From an uncultured Paracoccaceae bacterium (GTDB lineage: Bacteria > Pseudomonadota > Alphaproteobacteria > Rhodobacterales > Rhodobacteraceae): DNA of 64,000 nucleotides. Each line of letters opens with the position of its first letter. Positions within the stretch are counted from its first letter, which is position 1. The DNA lies in assembly GCA_951812615.1 (NCBI GenBank), contig CATOSU010000002.1, positions 1,674,001 through 1,738,000 on the forward strand, in the 5' to 3' direction. This document shows, one piece after another, positions 1 to 9,146 of the stretch. Both the position numbers and the translations under genes were made by a program. A model generated the notes under the pieces. It was given only the letters and a program-made list of their open reading frames with translations. It did not search any database and was not told the origin of the DNA.

Positions 1-56
1 TCTCTCCATGTTGGTTTCTACGGTTTGGCCCGGCTTCTTGCGGCCGGTTGGAATTC

Positions 57-878
57 TTACTTTCGTCCTCTGCTCAGCCAGAAAAACAACGAAACGAGTA
101 TCGCGCCAGCGGCGAGAATGACGGTTGAAATCGCGTTGATTTCGGGCGTGACGACCCGGCGCAACTGTCCGAGCATGAAGGTCGGCAGGGTCTCCTGACC
201 CGCGGATTTCACGAATTCGGTGATCACCACGTCATCCAGCGAAATCACGAAGGCCAGCATGTAGCCGGCGATGATACCCGGCCACATCAGGGGCAGGGTT
301 ACCCGGGAAAACACGTTCCACGGCGATGCGTAGAGATCCCGCGCCGCGGTTTCCAGCGTGTAGTCCATGGTTTCCAGCCTTGCCCGGATCGGCAAGTAGG
401 CGAAAGGAATGCAAAACGCGGTATGCGCGGTGATCAGGTAGATCAGCGAGGTATGCCCGGTTGCCACCTTGATCCACGCGAACACGATCAGCAGCGCAAC
501 CGCGGTAACGATTTCAGGCACCATCAGCGGCTGGTTGATCAGGGCATAGATCATGGTCCGCCCCGGGAACCGCCGTGTCCGGGTTGTCGCCAGTGCCGCC
601 ATTGTGGCCGCAACGGTGGCCACGGTAGCCGCGATACTGGCCAGGATCAGGGATCGGACGGCGGCTTCCTGAACAGCCTCGTTGGCGGCGGCCTGTGCGT
701 ACCAGCGCAGCGAGAACCCTTCCCAGATCGCCAGTGATGTGCCGGCGTTGAAGGAAAACACCACAAGGATGATGATCGGTGCATAAAGCGCGATGAAGCA
801 GAAGACCGCCATGACGGCAAAGCCGGGCAGGGTGCGGACGGAATACCCGCGGCGGGGCTGGACGGCAGGTTCAGACAT
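57..878 (-). CDS. Polyamine-type ABC transporter permease (PotC-like)
   Basis: A 273-residue inner-membrane permease of the spermidine/putrescine-type ABC family. About six hydrophobic segments are visible, and the cytoplasmic EAA loop that docks on the ATPase is clear (DLYASPWNVFSRVTLPL, about residues 182-198). It overlaps the upstream permease by 8 bases and is the last gene of a permease/permease/ATPase operon that fits inside the window. No periplasmic binding protein is seen; it may lie left of the window, where an ATG sits near the edge on the minus strand. The substrate is inferred from family and from the neighbouring amidase, so a polyamine or a related cationic compound is likely but unproven. 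Confidence 0.9.
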   Translation of the reverse strand: MSEPAVQPRRGYSVRTLPGFAVMAVFCFIALYAPIIILVVFSFNAGTSLAIWEGFSLRWYAQAAANEAVQEAAVRSLILASIAATVATVAATMAALATTRTRRFPGRTMIYALINQPLMVPEIVTAVALLIVFAWIKVATGHTSLIYLITAHTAFCIPFAYLPIRARLETMDYTLETAARDLYASPWNVFSRVTLPLMWPGIIAGYMLAFVISLDDVVITEFVKSAGQETLPTFMLGQLRRVVTPEINAISTVILAAGAILVSLFFWLSRGRK

Positions 879-1812
879 CGGCCCGCTCCCGTGACGTCAC
901 CCGCACATACCAGATCAGGGCCACCATCACCGCGGCCATCAGCATCAACGACAGCGCCGCGCCGAGGGGCCAGTTGCGGCCCTGTCCGAACTGCAGTTCG
1001 ATCAGGTTCCCGAACATCAGGTTCTTGCCGCCGCCCAGCACCCTTGGCGTCACATAAGCGCCCAGTGACGGGATGAAGACAAGGATCGACCCGGCAATGA
1101 TCCCCGGCTTTACCAGCGGCAGGATCACGCGCCAGAACGTGCGCCATCGCGTGGCGTAAAGGTCATGCGCAGCCTCGACCAGCCGGAAATCGAGCTTGTC
1201 CACCGCGGCATAGATCGGCAGCACCATCAGGGGCAGGTAGACATAGGTCATCCCGAAGGCGATCGCGAAGTCCGTGAACATCATCTGGATCGGTTCATCG
1301 ATGATACGCAGGAATTTCAGCGTGTTGTTGATCACACCTTCGGCCCGGATCAGCTCCTGAATGGCGATCGTCCGGACCAGAAGGTTGGACCAGAACGGCA
1401 CAGTCACCAGAAACAACCAGAATTCCTTCTTACCCGGCGGCTGGGTTGCAATGAACCAAGCGGTTGGCAGCCCGAAAACGAAGGTCAGCACCGTGGTGAT
1501 CAGCGACAGGGACAGGCTGCGCCAGAAAATCGACAGGTGCGCGTCCGCCCACATCAGCGTGTCGTCGAAGATGTCCCGCTGCAGGATCGTGTTGACCCAG
1601 GCCTGCGTGGAAAACTCCCACTTGACGTTGCCGTAATCTCCCGGGGTCAGGAAGGAGTACAGCACCATCACCATCAGCGGCCCGGCCGCCGCCAGGCAGA
1701 TGATCACAATTGCCGGCGTCGACAGCATCCAGCGGCTTCGATTGTCGGCCTGCTCGGCTTCGCGCTCAAGCTCACCTGCGGCCGGGCCGGTATGAAGGCT
1801 TGCGTCGGTCAT
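871..1812 (-). CDS. Polyamine-type ABC transporter permease (PotB-like)
   Basis: A 313-residue permease partner of the PotC-like protein. It has a soluble N-terminal stretch of about 25 residues, then six predicted membrane helices and an EAA loop (DLYATRWRTFWRVILPL). PotB-type permeases are typically 275-320 residues, so it looks full length. The start is one base downstream of the end of the ATPase gene and the 3' end overlaps the next permease, so translation is probably coupled. Within the family the PotB/PotC heterodimer forms the membrane channel of a type I importer. Confidence 0.9.
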   Translation of the reverse strand: MTDASLHTGPAAGELEREAEQADNRSRWMLSTPAIVIICLAAAGPLMVMVLYSFLTPGDYGNVKWEFSTQAWVNTILQRDIFDDTLMWADAHLSIFWRSLSLSLITTVLTFVFGLPTAWFIATQPPGKKEFWLFLVTVPFWSNLLVRTIAIQELIRAEGVINNTLKFLRIIDEPIQMMFTDFAIAFGMTYVYLPLMVLPIYAAVDKLDFRLVEAAHDLYATRWRTFWRVILPLVKPGIIAGSILVFIPSLGAYVTPRVLGGGKNLMFGNLIELQFGQGRNWPLGAALSLMLMAAVMVALIWYVRVTSRERADV

Positions 1813-1813
1813 A

Positions 1814-2947
1814 TCAGTCCCTGAGCACGGTCACGGCGCCGGCCCCGATGGATACGGCGGCCTCTTCGCCCTGTCCGGGCAGGGTGCCTTCGCCGGGGCT
1901 GTTGGGCGACCGGGCCTTCAGAGGCTCGCCGGTGGCCAGCCGGAGGTGCAGCGTCGTCGCTTCGCCGGAATAGACCACGGTTTCGATTGTTCCCGACATT
2001 TCCCCGTCACCTGCCGGGCCGCTCCGGACGGAGGCATGTTCGGGCCTGACCAGAACACTGACCGACCCTTCGGCCACGCCTTCGGGGACGGTCACGTCGT
2101 AACGTCCGCCGGCCTTCAGATCGACGGTTCCGCCCGACAATGTTGCGTCGAGAAAGTTCGATTCGCCGATGAAATTGGCCACAAACCGTTCTGCCGGATG
2201 CTGATAAATCTCCTGAGGTGAACCGATCTGCAGGATCTTGCCGGCGTTCATCACTGCGACCCGGTCGGACATTGTCAACGCTTCTTCCTGATCGTGTGTC
2301 ACGAACACAAAGGTGATCCCGGTCTCATTCTGCAGGCGTTTCAGTTCGATCTGCATTTCCTTGCGCAGTTTCAGGTCCAGCGCGGACAGAGGTTCATCCA
2401 GCAGCAACACCTCCGGGTGCGGGGCCAGTGCCCGCGCCAGCGCGACACGTTGCTGCTGTCCGCCCGAGATTTCGGAGGTTCGGCGCGTTTTCAGCGCCTC
2501 CATCTGAACAAGCCGCAGCATATCGTCTACGGTCTGGCGCACTTCATCCTTGGGCTTGCCCAGCATTTCGAGCCCGAAGGCGATGTTGTTCGCCACGCTC
2601 ATATGCGGAAACAGCGCGTAGTTCTGGAATACCGTGTTCACCGGACGCTGGTTCGGGGGCAGGCGTGAAATGTCAGTGCCGGCCAGATACAGCGCCCCCA
2701 TTGTCGGGGGCTCAAAGCCCGCAATCACCCGCAGAAGCGTGGTTTTCCCGCAGCCAGACGGCCCGAGAAGGGTAAAAAACTCGTTTCTGCGGATACTGAC
2801 AGATACATCATCGAGAGCCCGAACTTCGGTCTCGCCTTGGAAAATCTTGGATATCCGGCGGGCTTCTACCGCCGGCTCCTCAGCTACGGCATCGGAATTG
2901 ACTGCCATCCCCGTCGTCCCCAGTTCTTGTCCGGCCACCATCTTCAT
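1814..2947 (-). CDS. Polyamine-type ABC transporter ATP-binding protein (PotA-like)
   Basis: A 377-residue ATPase that powers the importer formed by the two downstream permeases. Walker A ([11 protein letters not shown]), Q-loop region, signature [14 protein letters not shown] and Walker B ([12 protein letters not shown]) are all present, followed by a C-terminal TOBE-type domain with VRPEH. The first ATG lacks a strong Shine-Dalgarno sequence; Met14 is an alternative start. It is the first gene of the operon and diverges from the TetR gene across 190 bp that hold an inverted repeat, so the TetR protein probably controls both directions. Confidence 0.92.
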   Translation of the reverse strand: MKMVAGQELGTTGMAVNSDAVAEEPAVEARRISKIFQGETEVRALDDVSVSIRRNEFFTLLGPSGCGKTTLLRVIAGFEPPTMGALYLAGTDISRLPPNQRPVNTVFQNYALFPHMSVANNIAFGLEMLGKPKDEVRQTVDDMLRLVQMEALKTRRTSEISGGQQQRVALARALAPHPEVLLLDEPLSALDLKLRKEMQIELKRLQNETGITFVFVTHDQEEALTMSDRVAVMNAGKILQIGSPQEIYQHPAERFVANFIGESNFLDATLSGGTVDLKAGGRYDVTVPEGVAEGSVSVLVRPEHASVRSGPAGDGEMSGTIETVVYSGEATTLHLRLATGEPLKARSPNSPGEGTLPGQGEEAAVSIGAGAVTVLRD

Positions 2948-3076
2948 CAGGATAAGGTCAGAGTTCGTTATACAGCAAGATCACAAAATCCTGGCTTCGA
3001 TCCGCGGTTGCTTGTTTTCTGTTTGCCCATCAGAGCACCCGGCGAATTCTCCTCGGGCAGAGATTGCCCAATTCGT

Positions 3077-3100
3077 ATTGACAAAAAAATTTTAGTCAAT
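3077..3100. promoter_or_regulatory. Inverted repeat in the potA/tetR divergent region, probable TetR operator
   Basis: ATTGAC and GTCAAT form a perfect inverted repeat separated by 12 AT-rich bases. The left arm contains TTGACA, a possible -35 hexamer for the rightward genes. The site lies 38 bp before the GTG start of the TetR gene and 130 bp before potA, a typical place for an autoregulatory operator. The link to the TetR protein is inference from position. Confidence 0.5.
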
Positions 3101-3137
3101 AAAAAATTTTTACGGATAAAACTTTTGAGGCGAGCCC

Positions 3138-3848
3138 GTGGGTGCTGATGCGCAAAAAAACAGCAATTCCCCGGAAGGCGACGGCCTGAGGAGCCGAAAA
3201 AAGGCCAAGCGCCGTGAAGATATCCTGTCCAGCGCACGGATCCTGTTCGAACAAAAGGGAATACAGGCCACCACCGTGGCGGACATTGCCGAGGCGGTCG
3301 ATGTGTCTCCGCCGACGGTGTTCAACTATTTCGGCAACAAGGACGGGATACTGATCGCGCTGATCACCGAAGGCAGCAACCGGTCGCGACAGGCGCGCAC
3401 TGCGACAGCCGCCCGCGATGACGCGGATTTTGCCACGATTCTTCTCGAATTCCTGTCCGAAGTGTCCCGGTCCACGCTGCAGATCGCCGACAAGCGCGTC
3501 TGGCGTTACGCAGAAGCAGCCGCGATCCGCCACCCGACCACCGACCTTGCAATGAAATACACCCGCAACGACGAAGCTCTGCGCGGAACGTTTCAGGCCT
3601 TTCTGGATCAGTATGACCTGCAATTCAGGGCGAAGGACGACGCCGATTCCCGGGTTGTCGCCCGGATGCTGTTTGAGCTCTGGAACGCCACGTTCTTTGA
3701 TCTGATCAAGAACGAAGACATGACTCTGCCGCACCACTTTTCCGACATCCGACGCAGGGTGTTGCCGCTCAGTACGCTGGTTTTCAGCGACGGCTTTCTG
3801 AAAAAACCGGTTCTAGCCACAGGAACATTACCGAATGCCAACCGCTGA
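3138..3848 (+). CDS. TetR/AcrR family transcriptional regulator
   Basis: A 236-residue repressor-type protein. Residues about 25-75 form the TetR helix-turn-helix: an ILSSARILFEQKG helix, TVADIAEAVDVSPPTVFNYFGNKDGI, with the usual F/YxxFxxK ending. The C-terminal ligand domain is diverse and gives no ligand clue. The start is a GTG. The 3' end overlaps the amidohydrolase gene by 14 bases, so regulator, hydrolase and amidase look like one operon divergent from the ABC importer. The likely inducer is the imported compound or a catabolite. Confidence 0.88.
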   Translation: MGADAQKNSNSPEGDGLRSRKKAKRREDILSSARILFEQKGIQATTVADIAEAVDVSPPTVFNYFGNKDGILIALITEGSNRSRQARTATAARDDADFATILLEFLSEVSRSTLQIADKRVWRYAEAAAIRHPTTDLAMKYTRNDEALRGTFQAFLDQYDLQFRAKDDADSRVVARMLFELWNATFFDLIKNEDMTLPHHFSDIRRRVLPLSTLVFSDGFLKKPVLATGTLPNANR

Positions 3849-5499
3849 TATTCTGATTGAAAACGCCCGGGTCATCCCCATGACCGGCCCGGAGGACAGG
3901 GCCGAGGCCGTCGCCGTTTCCGGCAATTCGATACTCGCTGTCGGATCGCTTGCGGATCTGGCCGGGCTTGCGGGGCCGTCAACGCGTCGCATAGATGCCG
4001 GCGGCGGCACGGTGATGCCCGGCATGTGCGAAGCTCATCTGCATCTGTTTTCCGGTGCCTTCGGCCTGCGGCTGCTGCATCTTGACGGGGTTCAGGGGCT
4101 GGACGCTTTGCGTGGCAATGTGCGGACCTATGCCGCCGCAAACCCAGACGAGGCGCTGCTGATCTGCAAGGCGGCAGACTACAACCTGTTCGGCGACGGG
4201 GTGATGACGACGCGCCAGATGCTGGACGAAGTCCTGCCTGACCGTCCCGTGATCATGGTTGCCGGGGATCACCACACGGCGTGGGCCAATTCCATCGCGC
4301 TGGACCGAGCGGGCATTCTGCACGGTCGCGCCCTGAGCCCCGGCAACGAGATTGTCATGGCCGGTGACGGGACGGCGGCCGGCGAATTGCGCGAATCCGA
4401 AGCAATGGGGCCGGTTTTCCTGTTGCGCAGTTCCGGCGGGCGGGAAAACCTGGGCCTGGCGGATGCGGCGGAGCCCGAAAACCTGACACCAGAGCAACGG
4501 GCCGAGGACGAAGCTGTCATGCTGGAGGGGCTGAAATACTGTGCATCCTTCGGGTTCACGTCGCTGCACAACATGGATGGCAACTGGTATCAGCTCGAAT
4601 TGCTGCGGGTACTGGAACAGCGGGGCGAGTTGCTGTGCCGGACCGAGATCCCGTTTCACCTGACGCCGTCGCGTCCGCTGTCGTCGCTGGCCGAGGCCAC
4701 TGAGATGCACGAACAATACCGTTCCGACCGGCTTCGGTCCGGGCGGGTCAAGATGTTCATGGACGGGGTGATCGACAGCGGTACAGCGGTGATGGTCGAT
4801 GACTATGCCGACCGGCCGGGCTGGCGCGGCGACCCGCTGCATTCTGCGGAACGGTTTGCCGAGGCCTGTATCGACGCCGACCGGCGCGGGCTGCAGATCA
4901 GCGTGCATGCGATCGGTGACGGGGCGGTGCGTCGCGTGCTGGATGGCTACGAAGCGGCCGCGACCGCAAATGGCAAGCGCGATTCGCGCCATCGGATCGA
5001 GCATATCGAGGTTCTTCATCCCGACGATCTGCACCGGTTTGCAGAGCTCGGGATTGTCGCCTCCATGCAGCCGCCGCACCCGCCCGGCGCGATGGACTTC
5101 CCGCTGCTGCCTTGGGTCGACCGGGTCGGAGAAGCGCGCTGGCCCTGGGCGTTCCCGGTGCATAACCTGCGCGATGCCGGCGTTCCGATTGCCTTTTCAT
5201 CCGACTGGCCGGTGTCCGACGTGGACCCGATGCGCGGCGTCAAGGCGGCGGTTACGCGCAAACCCTGGAAGGAGGGGCAGCCGGGCCATGCCTCGTCCTT
5301 GTATGACAGCTTGCACGACTACACCGCCGGCGGGGCCTATGCCGGTTTCGACGAAAACCGGCTTGGCCGGCTGGCGCCCGGCATGCTGGCCGACATCGCC
5401 GTCATGGACCGGGATCTTGAAGCAACACCCGTGGACGAACTGGACCGCGCGCGCGCCGTTCTGACGCTGAGTGGCGGCGAAACAACGTGGGAGGCCTGA
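3835..5499 (+). CDS. Amidohydrolase family 3 (YtcJ-like) metal-dependent hydrolase
   Basis: A 554-residue cytoplasmic hydrolase. It has the composite N-terminal beta domain (DILIENARVIPM), the metal site motif EAHLH near residue 65, later conserved His residues (SVHAIGDGA, HRIEHIE), the Asp of SSDWPV, and the C-terminal APGMLADIAVMD typical of Amidohydro_3. The family hydrolyses amide or ester bonds in diverse, often N-acylated or cyclic compounds; the substrate cannot be read from the sequence. It overlaps the TetR gene and is one base from the nitrilase gene, suggesting that it prepares a substrate for, or uses a product of, the amidase. Confidence 0.88.
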   Translation: MPTADILIENARVIPMTGPEDRAEAVAVSGNSILAVGSLADLAGLAGPSTRRIDAGGGTVMPGMCEAHLHLFSGAFGLRLLHLDGVQGLDALRGNVRTYAAANPDEALLICKAADYNLFGDGVMTTRQMLDEVLPDRPVIMVAGDHHTAWANSIALDRAGILHGRALSPGNEIVMAGDGTAAGELRESEAMGPVFLLRSSGGRENLGLADAAEPENLTPEQRAEDEAVMLEGLKYCASFGFTSLHNMDGNWYQLELLRVLEQRGELLCRTEIPFHLTPSRPLSSLAEATEMHEQYRSDRLRSGRVKMFMDGVIDSGTAVMVDDYADRPGWRGDPLHSAERFAEACIDADRRGLQISVHAIGDGAVRRVLDGYEAAATANGKRDSRHRIEHIEVLHPDDLHRFAELGIVASMQPPHPPGAMDFPLLPWVDRVGEARWPWAFPVHNLRDAGVPIAFSSDWPVSDVDPMRGVKAAVTRKPWKEGQPGHASSLYDSLHDYTAGGAYAGFDENRLGRLAPGMLADIAVMDRDLEATPVDELDRARAVLTLSGGETTWEA

Positions 5500-5500
5500 C

Positions 5501-6376
5501 ATGCGCAATGTAACCCTCGCCGCGACCCAGATGGCATGCAGTTGGGATCTGGATGCCAACATTGCCGAGGCCGAACGGCTGGTCCGCGGGGCCGCAGAGG
5601 CCGGGGCGCAGGTGATCCTGTTGCAGGAATTGTTCGGGGCGCCCTATTTCTGTTCGGAACAGAACCCTGAGTTTTTCAGCCTCGCCAAACCCACCGGTCA
5701 AAGCCGGCTGGTTCAGCACTTTTCGGCTCTTGCTGCGGGGCTTGGCGTTGTTTTGCCGATCTCGTTCTTCGAGCGGGACGGTCAGGCGTTTTACAATTCG
5801 CTGGTTGTCGCCGATGCGGATGGGTCGTTTCTGGGGCTCTATCGCAAGACGCATATTCCGCAGAACCCGGGCTATGAGGAGAAGTTCTATTTCTCTCCGG
5901 GCGATACCGGGTTCGGTGTGGTTGATACGCGGTTCGGGCGGCTGGGCTGCGGGATCTGCTGGGATCAGTGGTTCCCGGAATCCGCGCGGTCTCTGGCGCT
6001 GAAAGGGGCCGAGATGCTGATGTTCCCCACCGCGATCGGATCAGAGCCCGAGGCGCCGGAGGTCAACAGCGCGCCGCATTGGCGCCGTGTCATGCAGGGC
6101 CACGCCGCGGCAAACATCATGCCGCTCGTGGCTTCGAACAGGGTGGGCACCGAAACCGCCAGACAGACCGAGATGACGTTCTACGGCACCTCGTTTATCG
6201 CGGGCCATACCGGAGAGATCCTGACGGATATGGGTGACGAGACCGGTTTCGTCACCGCGACGGTCGATCTCGACAAGATCGGAGAATACCGCAGCTATTG
6301 GGGCGTTTTCCGGGATCGCAGGCCGGAACGGTACGAAGCTCTGATGACGCTCGACGGGCACACGCCCGCCGCCTAG
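5501..6376 (+). CDS. N-carbamoylputrescine amidase-like nitrilase superfamily hydrolase
   Basis: A 291-residue carbon-nitrogen hydrolase. The catalytic triad is visible as E43 (LLQELF), K116 (YRKTHIP) and C153 (GICWDQWFPE). Length and motifs match AguB-type N-carbamoylputrescine amidase, which releases ammonia and CO2 to give putrescine. The ATG is one base after the hydrolase stop. Placement beside a polyamine-type importer supports a role in polyamine or agmatine-derived compound use, though other carbamoyl amides are possible. Confidence 0.85.
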   Translation: MRNVTLAATQMACSWDLDANIAEAERLVRGAAEAGAQVILLQELFGAPYFCSEQNPEFFSLAKPTGQSRLVQHFSALAAGLGVVLPISFFERDGQAFYNSLVVADADGSFLGLYRKTHIPQNPGYEEKFYFSPGDTGFGVVDTRFGRLGCGICWDQWFPESARSLALKGAEMLMFPTAIGSEPEAPEVNSAPHWRRVMQGHAAANIMPLVASNRVGTETARQTEMTFYGTSFIAGHTGEILTDMGDETGFVTATVDLDKIGEYRSYWGVFRDRRPERYEALMTLDGHTPAA

Positions 6377-6415
6377 CCACGCCCGCGACAGCCGGTTGCG
6401 GGCCGGGATCCGACG

Positions 6416-7555
6416 CTATTTGCCGGCGGCGAATGCAGCCGCCTTGGCCGCATCGACGCGATACACCTGAAACTGGTTCTGATAGGCTGACAGTTTCATG
6501 CCGAAGGCGAGCTCGAAGGACCTGTCCCAGCTCCGCCCCTGACCGATATAGCGCCAGTAGTTGAACATCGCCTTTTCCCCGAACCGTTCTTCCAGCAGGT
6601 ATGCGGCGAACCGGGCGATCCGGTACTGGCTGGCATCCTTGACCGTGCCATGACCATGCATCGCACGCAGGGACTTCTGCGACTCACGCGCCTCTTTTTG
6701 CAGGCTGTTCAGCGACATACGCTTGCCGGTGCGACCGCTGCGCCACCGGTATTCGACCAGCTCCGCAGTGCCTTCGACCATCCAGGCCGGGCCGCGGCGG
6801 ACCCGACTGGGGCTGGAACGTTTGGCAGCAGACTTGCCGTTAGACAGCTCGCGCTGCACGTGATGCATGTATTCGTGCACCATGATCGACGTCACGATCA
6901 GACCCACCTCCCGTTGCCACGTGGAGTTGTATTGCTTGGTGATGGGCCAGCAGATCAGCAACTGATCGCGATAGGCCTGTCCTCCGAAGCGAATGCTCGG
7001 GCTTGCGCAGACCCGCGAAACCGTTGACGACATCCGACCGAAGGATACGCCGCGCTGTTTTTGCAGGTTGGTTGCCAGTTGCGCCAGTTCAGCTCCGGAG
7101 TCCGCGCCGGCGACATCGACACGGCTGGCCGGATAAATGCCGTACCGGGAGCGGAAGAACTGTTCAGTTTCGCGAAAGGCCCGGGACAGCATGGACGTTG
7201 CCAGACTGTTGCTGCCACCATCGGATATTACGATCGGTGCAGTCGATCCGGGCATGTGCTTTCGCAGGGCCGGTTTCACAGCGCCGATTTCCCGGCACCA
7301 GCTCACCGCGGTCTTATGCGTCAGCGGCGGGATCAGCGCGATGGCGTGGCGCCCGCTGTTTTGCTGCTGAAACCCGGCCACGGCGTTGCGGGTCGCGGCG
7401 TTCGCAGTTCCCGTCGGTGTCACTCCGGAATATCCCAGAGCGGCAAGCTGGCTCTGGACGCAGACGATATAGGGATCAGACGCCATGCCGGGCGACGACA
7501 GACCCGCGCCGCACAAAAAAACCAGCGCCAGTGGCAGAGCTTTCAGACGTAACAT
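6416..7555 (-). CDS. Secreted HExxH metallopeptidase-like protein
   Basis: A 379-residue protein starting at the Met that opens a signal peptide (LPLALVFLCGAGL, cleavage probably near residue 25). Residues about 28-70 resemble a peptidoglycan-binding repeat (SQLAALGYSGVTPTGTANAATRNAV). A zinc-protease motif HEYMH lies at 227-231, followed by MVEGTAELVEY near 259-269, giving a gluzincin-like third ligand. Not a named family to me; a cell-envelope or secreted peptidase-like role is inferred. Upstream in-frame codons exist, but only this start gives a clean signal peptide. It is single and convergent with the amidase gene. Confidence 0.7.
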   Translation of the reverse strand: MLRLKALPLALVFLCGAGLSSPGMASDPYIVCVQSQLAALGYSGVTPTGTANAATRNAVAGFQQQNSGRHAIALIPPLTHKTAVSWCREIGAVKPALRKHMPGSTAPIVISDGGSNSLATSMLSRAFRETEQFFRSRYGIYPASRVDVAGADSGAELAQLATNLQKQRGVSFGRMSSTVSRVCASPSIRFGGQAYRDQLLICWPITKQYNSTWQREVGLIVTSIMVHEYMHHVQRELSNGKSAAKRSSPSRVRRGPAWMVEGTAELVEYRWRSGRTGKRMSLNSLQKEARESQKSLRAMHGHGTVKDASQYRIARFAAYLLEERFGEKAMFNYWRYIGQGRSWDRSFELAFGMKLSAYQNQFQVYRVDAAKAAAFAAGK

Positions 7556-7695
7556 GTACAATCCCGCCGGGTTGCTTAGTCGAAACCTGTCCGCCCCGAA
7601 AACCCCGGGCGGCATACTGATTCATGTACATCTTCTCGCCAAAAGATTGAAAGTGGGAGAACAAGGAATTGCAAAAATTGTGGCGCGACGTGCGA

Positions 7696-8205
7696 TCAGT
7701 CCACGGGTTTCCACCCGTCGGGCGTTTTCAGCCGGTGTGTGATCGTATTGGCCTGACCCAGCGTCTGTTCGATGAAACACCCCTTCTTCGCGGCCTGAAC
7801 CAGCGCGATCTGCGCCTCCTGCGGATCATCGCTGTCGATCAGGATGTCGAGGTGAAACGACCGTGGTCCGGTTTCATAGACCTTGCCTTCTTTCGCCCAG
7901 TCCCATTCGACCTGCGTTTCGACCGTCAGATCGTTCAGCGTGACATCCAGCCGTTTTGCGAAGGCCCGGATCTGGGTCATAATGCAGCCCGTCAGCCCGC
8001 CGACAAACAGCGCCAGCGGCGGTGGGGCGGTGGCGTCACCGCCGTGGAAGGGGCCTTCGTCGGTGGCCAGCGTGAAATGCTCCTCCATCGGCCGGATCAT
8101 GCGGACATCCAGATCGTTGCGCATTTTCCCGGTTGCACGACCGGTGCAGTTGAACTGAACCACGGCCCGGTCGGGGGCGGTTTCGGGGGTGATGTGATCG
8201 GCCAT
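7696..8205 (-). CDS. OsmC/Ohr family protein
   Basis: A 169-residue OsmC-like protein (DEGPFHGGDATAPPPLALFVGGLTGCIMTQIRAFAKRLD...). The TGC of the peroxidatic region is visible near residue 74; OsmC proteins reduce organic hydroperoxides with a pair of Cys, and a second Cys occurs in KKGCFIEQTLGQA. It lies at the 3' end of the BKACE/cyclase/TRAP unit, 11 bp after the BKACE gene, so it is probably co-transcribed. Its role in that pathway is unknown. Confidence 0.82.
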   Translation of the reverse strand: MADHITPETAPDRAVVQFNCTGRATGKMRNDLDVRMIRPMEEHFTLATDEGPFHGGDATAPPPLALFVGGLTGCIMTQIRAFAKRLDVTLNDLTVETQVEWDWAKEGKVYETGPRSFHLDILIDSDDPQEAQIALVQAAKKGCFIEQTLGQANTITHRLKTPDGWKPVD

Positions 8206-8216
8206 TGAAAACCTCC

Positions 8217-9146
8217 TCAGAACCTGACCCTGTCCGCGCCCTTCAGACCCAGCATCGCGCGGGCTTCATCCGGGGTGGCCACCTGATTGCCCTGCAGTTC
8301 CAGCATTTCCCGGATTTTCGCGACCTGCTGGGCATTTGACGTGGCCAGCTCTCCGCGAGCGATATAGAGCGAGTCTTCCAGTCCCACGCGGACGTGTCCG
8401 CCCATCTGGGCGGCAACCGTGGCCAGCCGCATCTGTTGGTTGCCTGCGCCGATCACCGACCATTCGTAATCGTTGCCAAACACCTTGTCGGCGGTGCGTT
8501 TCATGAAAACGAGGTTTTCCACCTCGGCACTGATCCCGCCAAGAATACCCATGACGAATTGCAGGAAGATCGGCGCCTGAAACAGGCCCTGATCCAGCAT
8601 GAATTTCAGATTGTACAGATGGCCGACATCGTAACATTCATGCTCGAACTTGATCGCGTGATCGCCGCCCAGAGTTTCGGCAACCAGCCCGATATCCTCG
8701 AAAGTGTTGCGGAAGATACCGGCCTCGGAACGGCGGATGAAATCTTCCTCCCAGTCATATTTGAAACTGTCATAACGGTCCGCCAGCGGATGAAATGCGA
8801 AATTCAGCGACCCCATGTTCATCGAGCACATCTCGGGCGAAAACCGCTGCGCCGGAGCCAGCCGGTCTTCGATTGTCATCGTGATGCTGCCACCGGTCGA
8901 GATATTCACGACCGCGTCGGTGGACTGTTTGATCCGGGCCAGCATGTCGGTGAAATGCGACGGATCGACGGTTGGCGCACCGGTGTCCGGATGCCGGCCG
9001 TGCAGGTGCAGGATGGTTGCGCCGGCTTCGGCGGCCGAGATGGCCTGCTCGGCGATCATATCCGGGTTGATCGGCAGGTATGGCGACATTGTCGGCGTAT
9101 GAACTGCCCCGGTTATGGCGCAGGAGATGATCGTCTTGGCCGGCAT
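8217..9146 (-). CDS. BKACE family (DUF849) beta-keto acid cleavage enzyme
   Basis: A 309-residue protein of the 3-keto-5-aminohexanoate cleavage enzyme family. The metal-binding HLHGRHP near residue 47 and FEHECYDVGHL near residue 180 are intact. BKACEs condense a beta-keto acid with acetyl-CoA to give acetoacetate and a new CoA ester; substrates vary widely and cannot be assigned from sequence. It abuts the cyclase gene (stop and start adjacent) and shares an operon with a TRAP transporter, suggesting that it handles a ring-opened beta-keto acid made from the imported compound. Confidence 0.88.
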   Translation of the reverse strand: MPAKTIISCAITGAVHTPTMSPYLPINPDMIAEQAISAAEAGATILHLHGRHPDTGAPTVDPSHFTDMLARIKQSTDAVVNISTGGSITMTIEDRLAPAQRFSPEMCSMNMGSLNFAFHPLADRYDSFKYDWEEDFIRRSEAGIFRNTFEDIGLVAETLGGDHAIKFEHECYDVGHLYNLKFMLDQGLFQAPIFLQFVMGILGGISAEVENLVFMKRTADKVFGNDYEWSVIGAGNQQMRLATVAAQMGGHVRVGLEDSLYIARGELATSNAQQVAKIREMLELQGNQVATPDEARAMLGLKGADRVRF

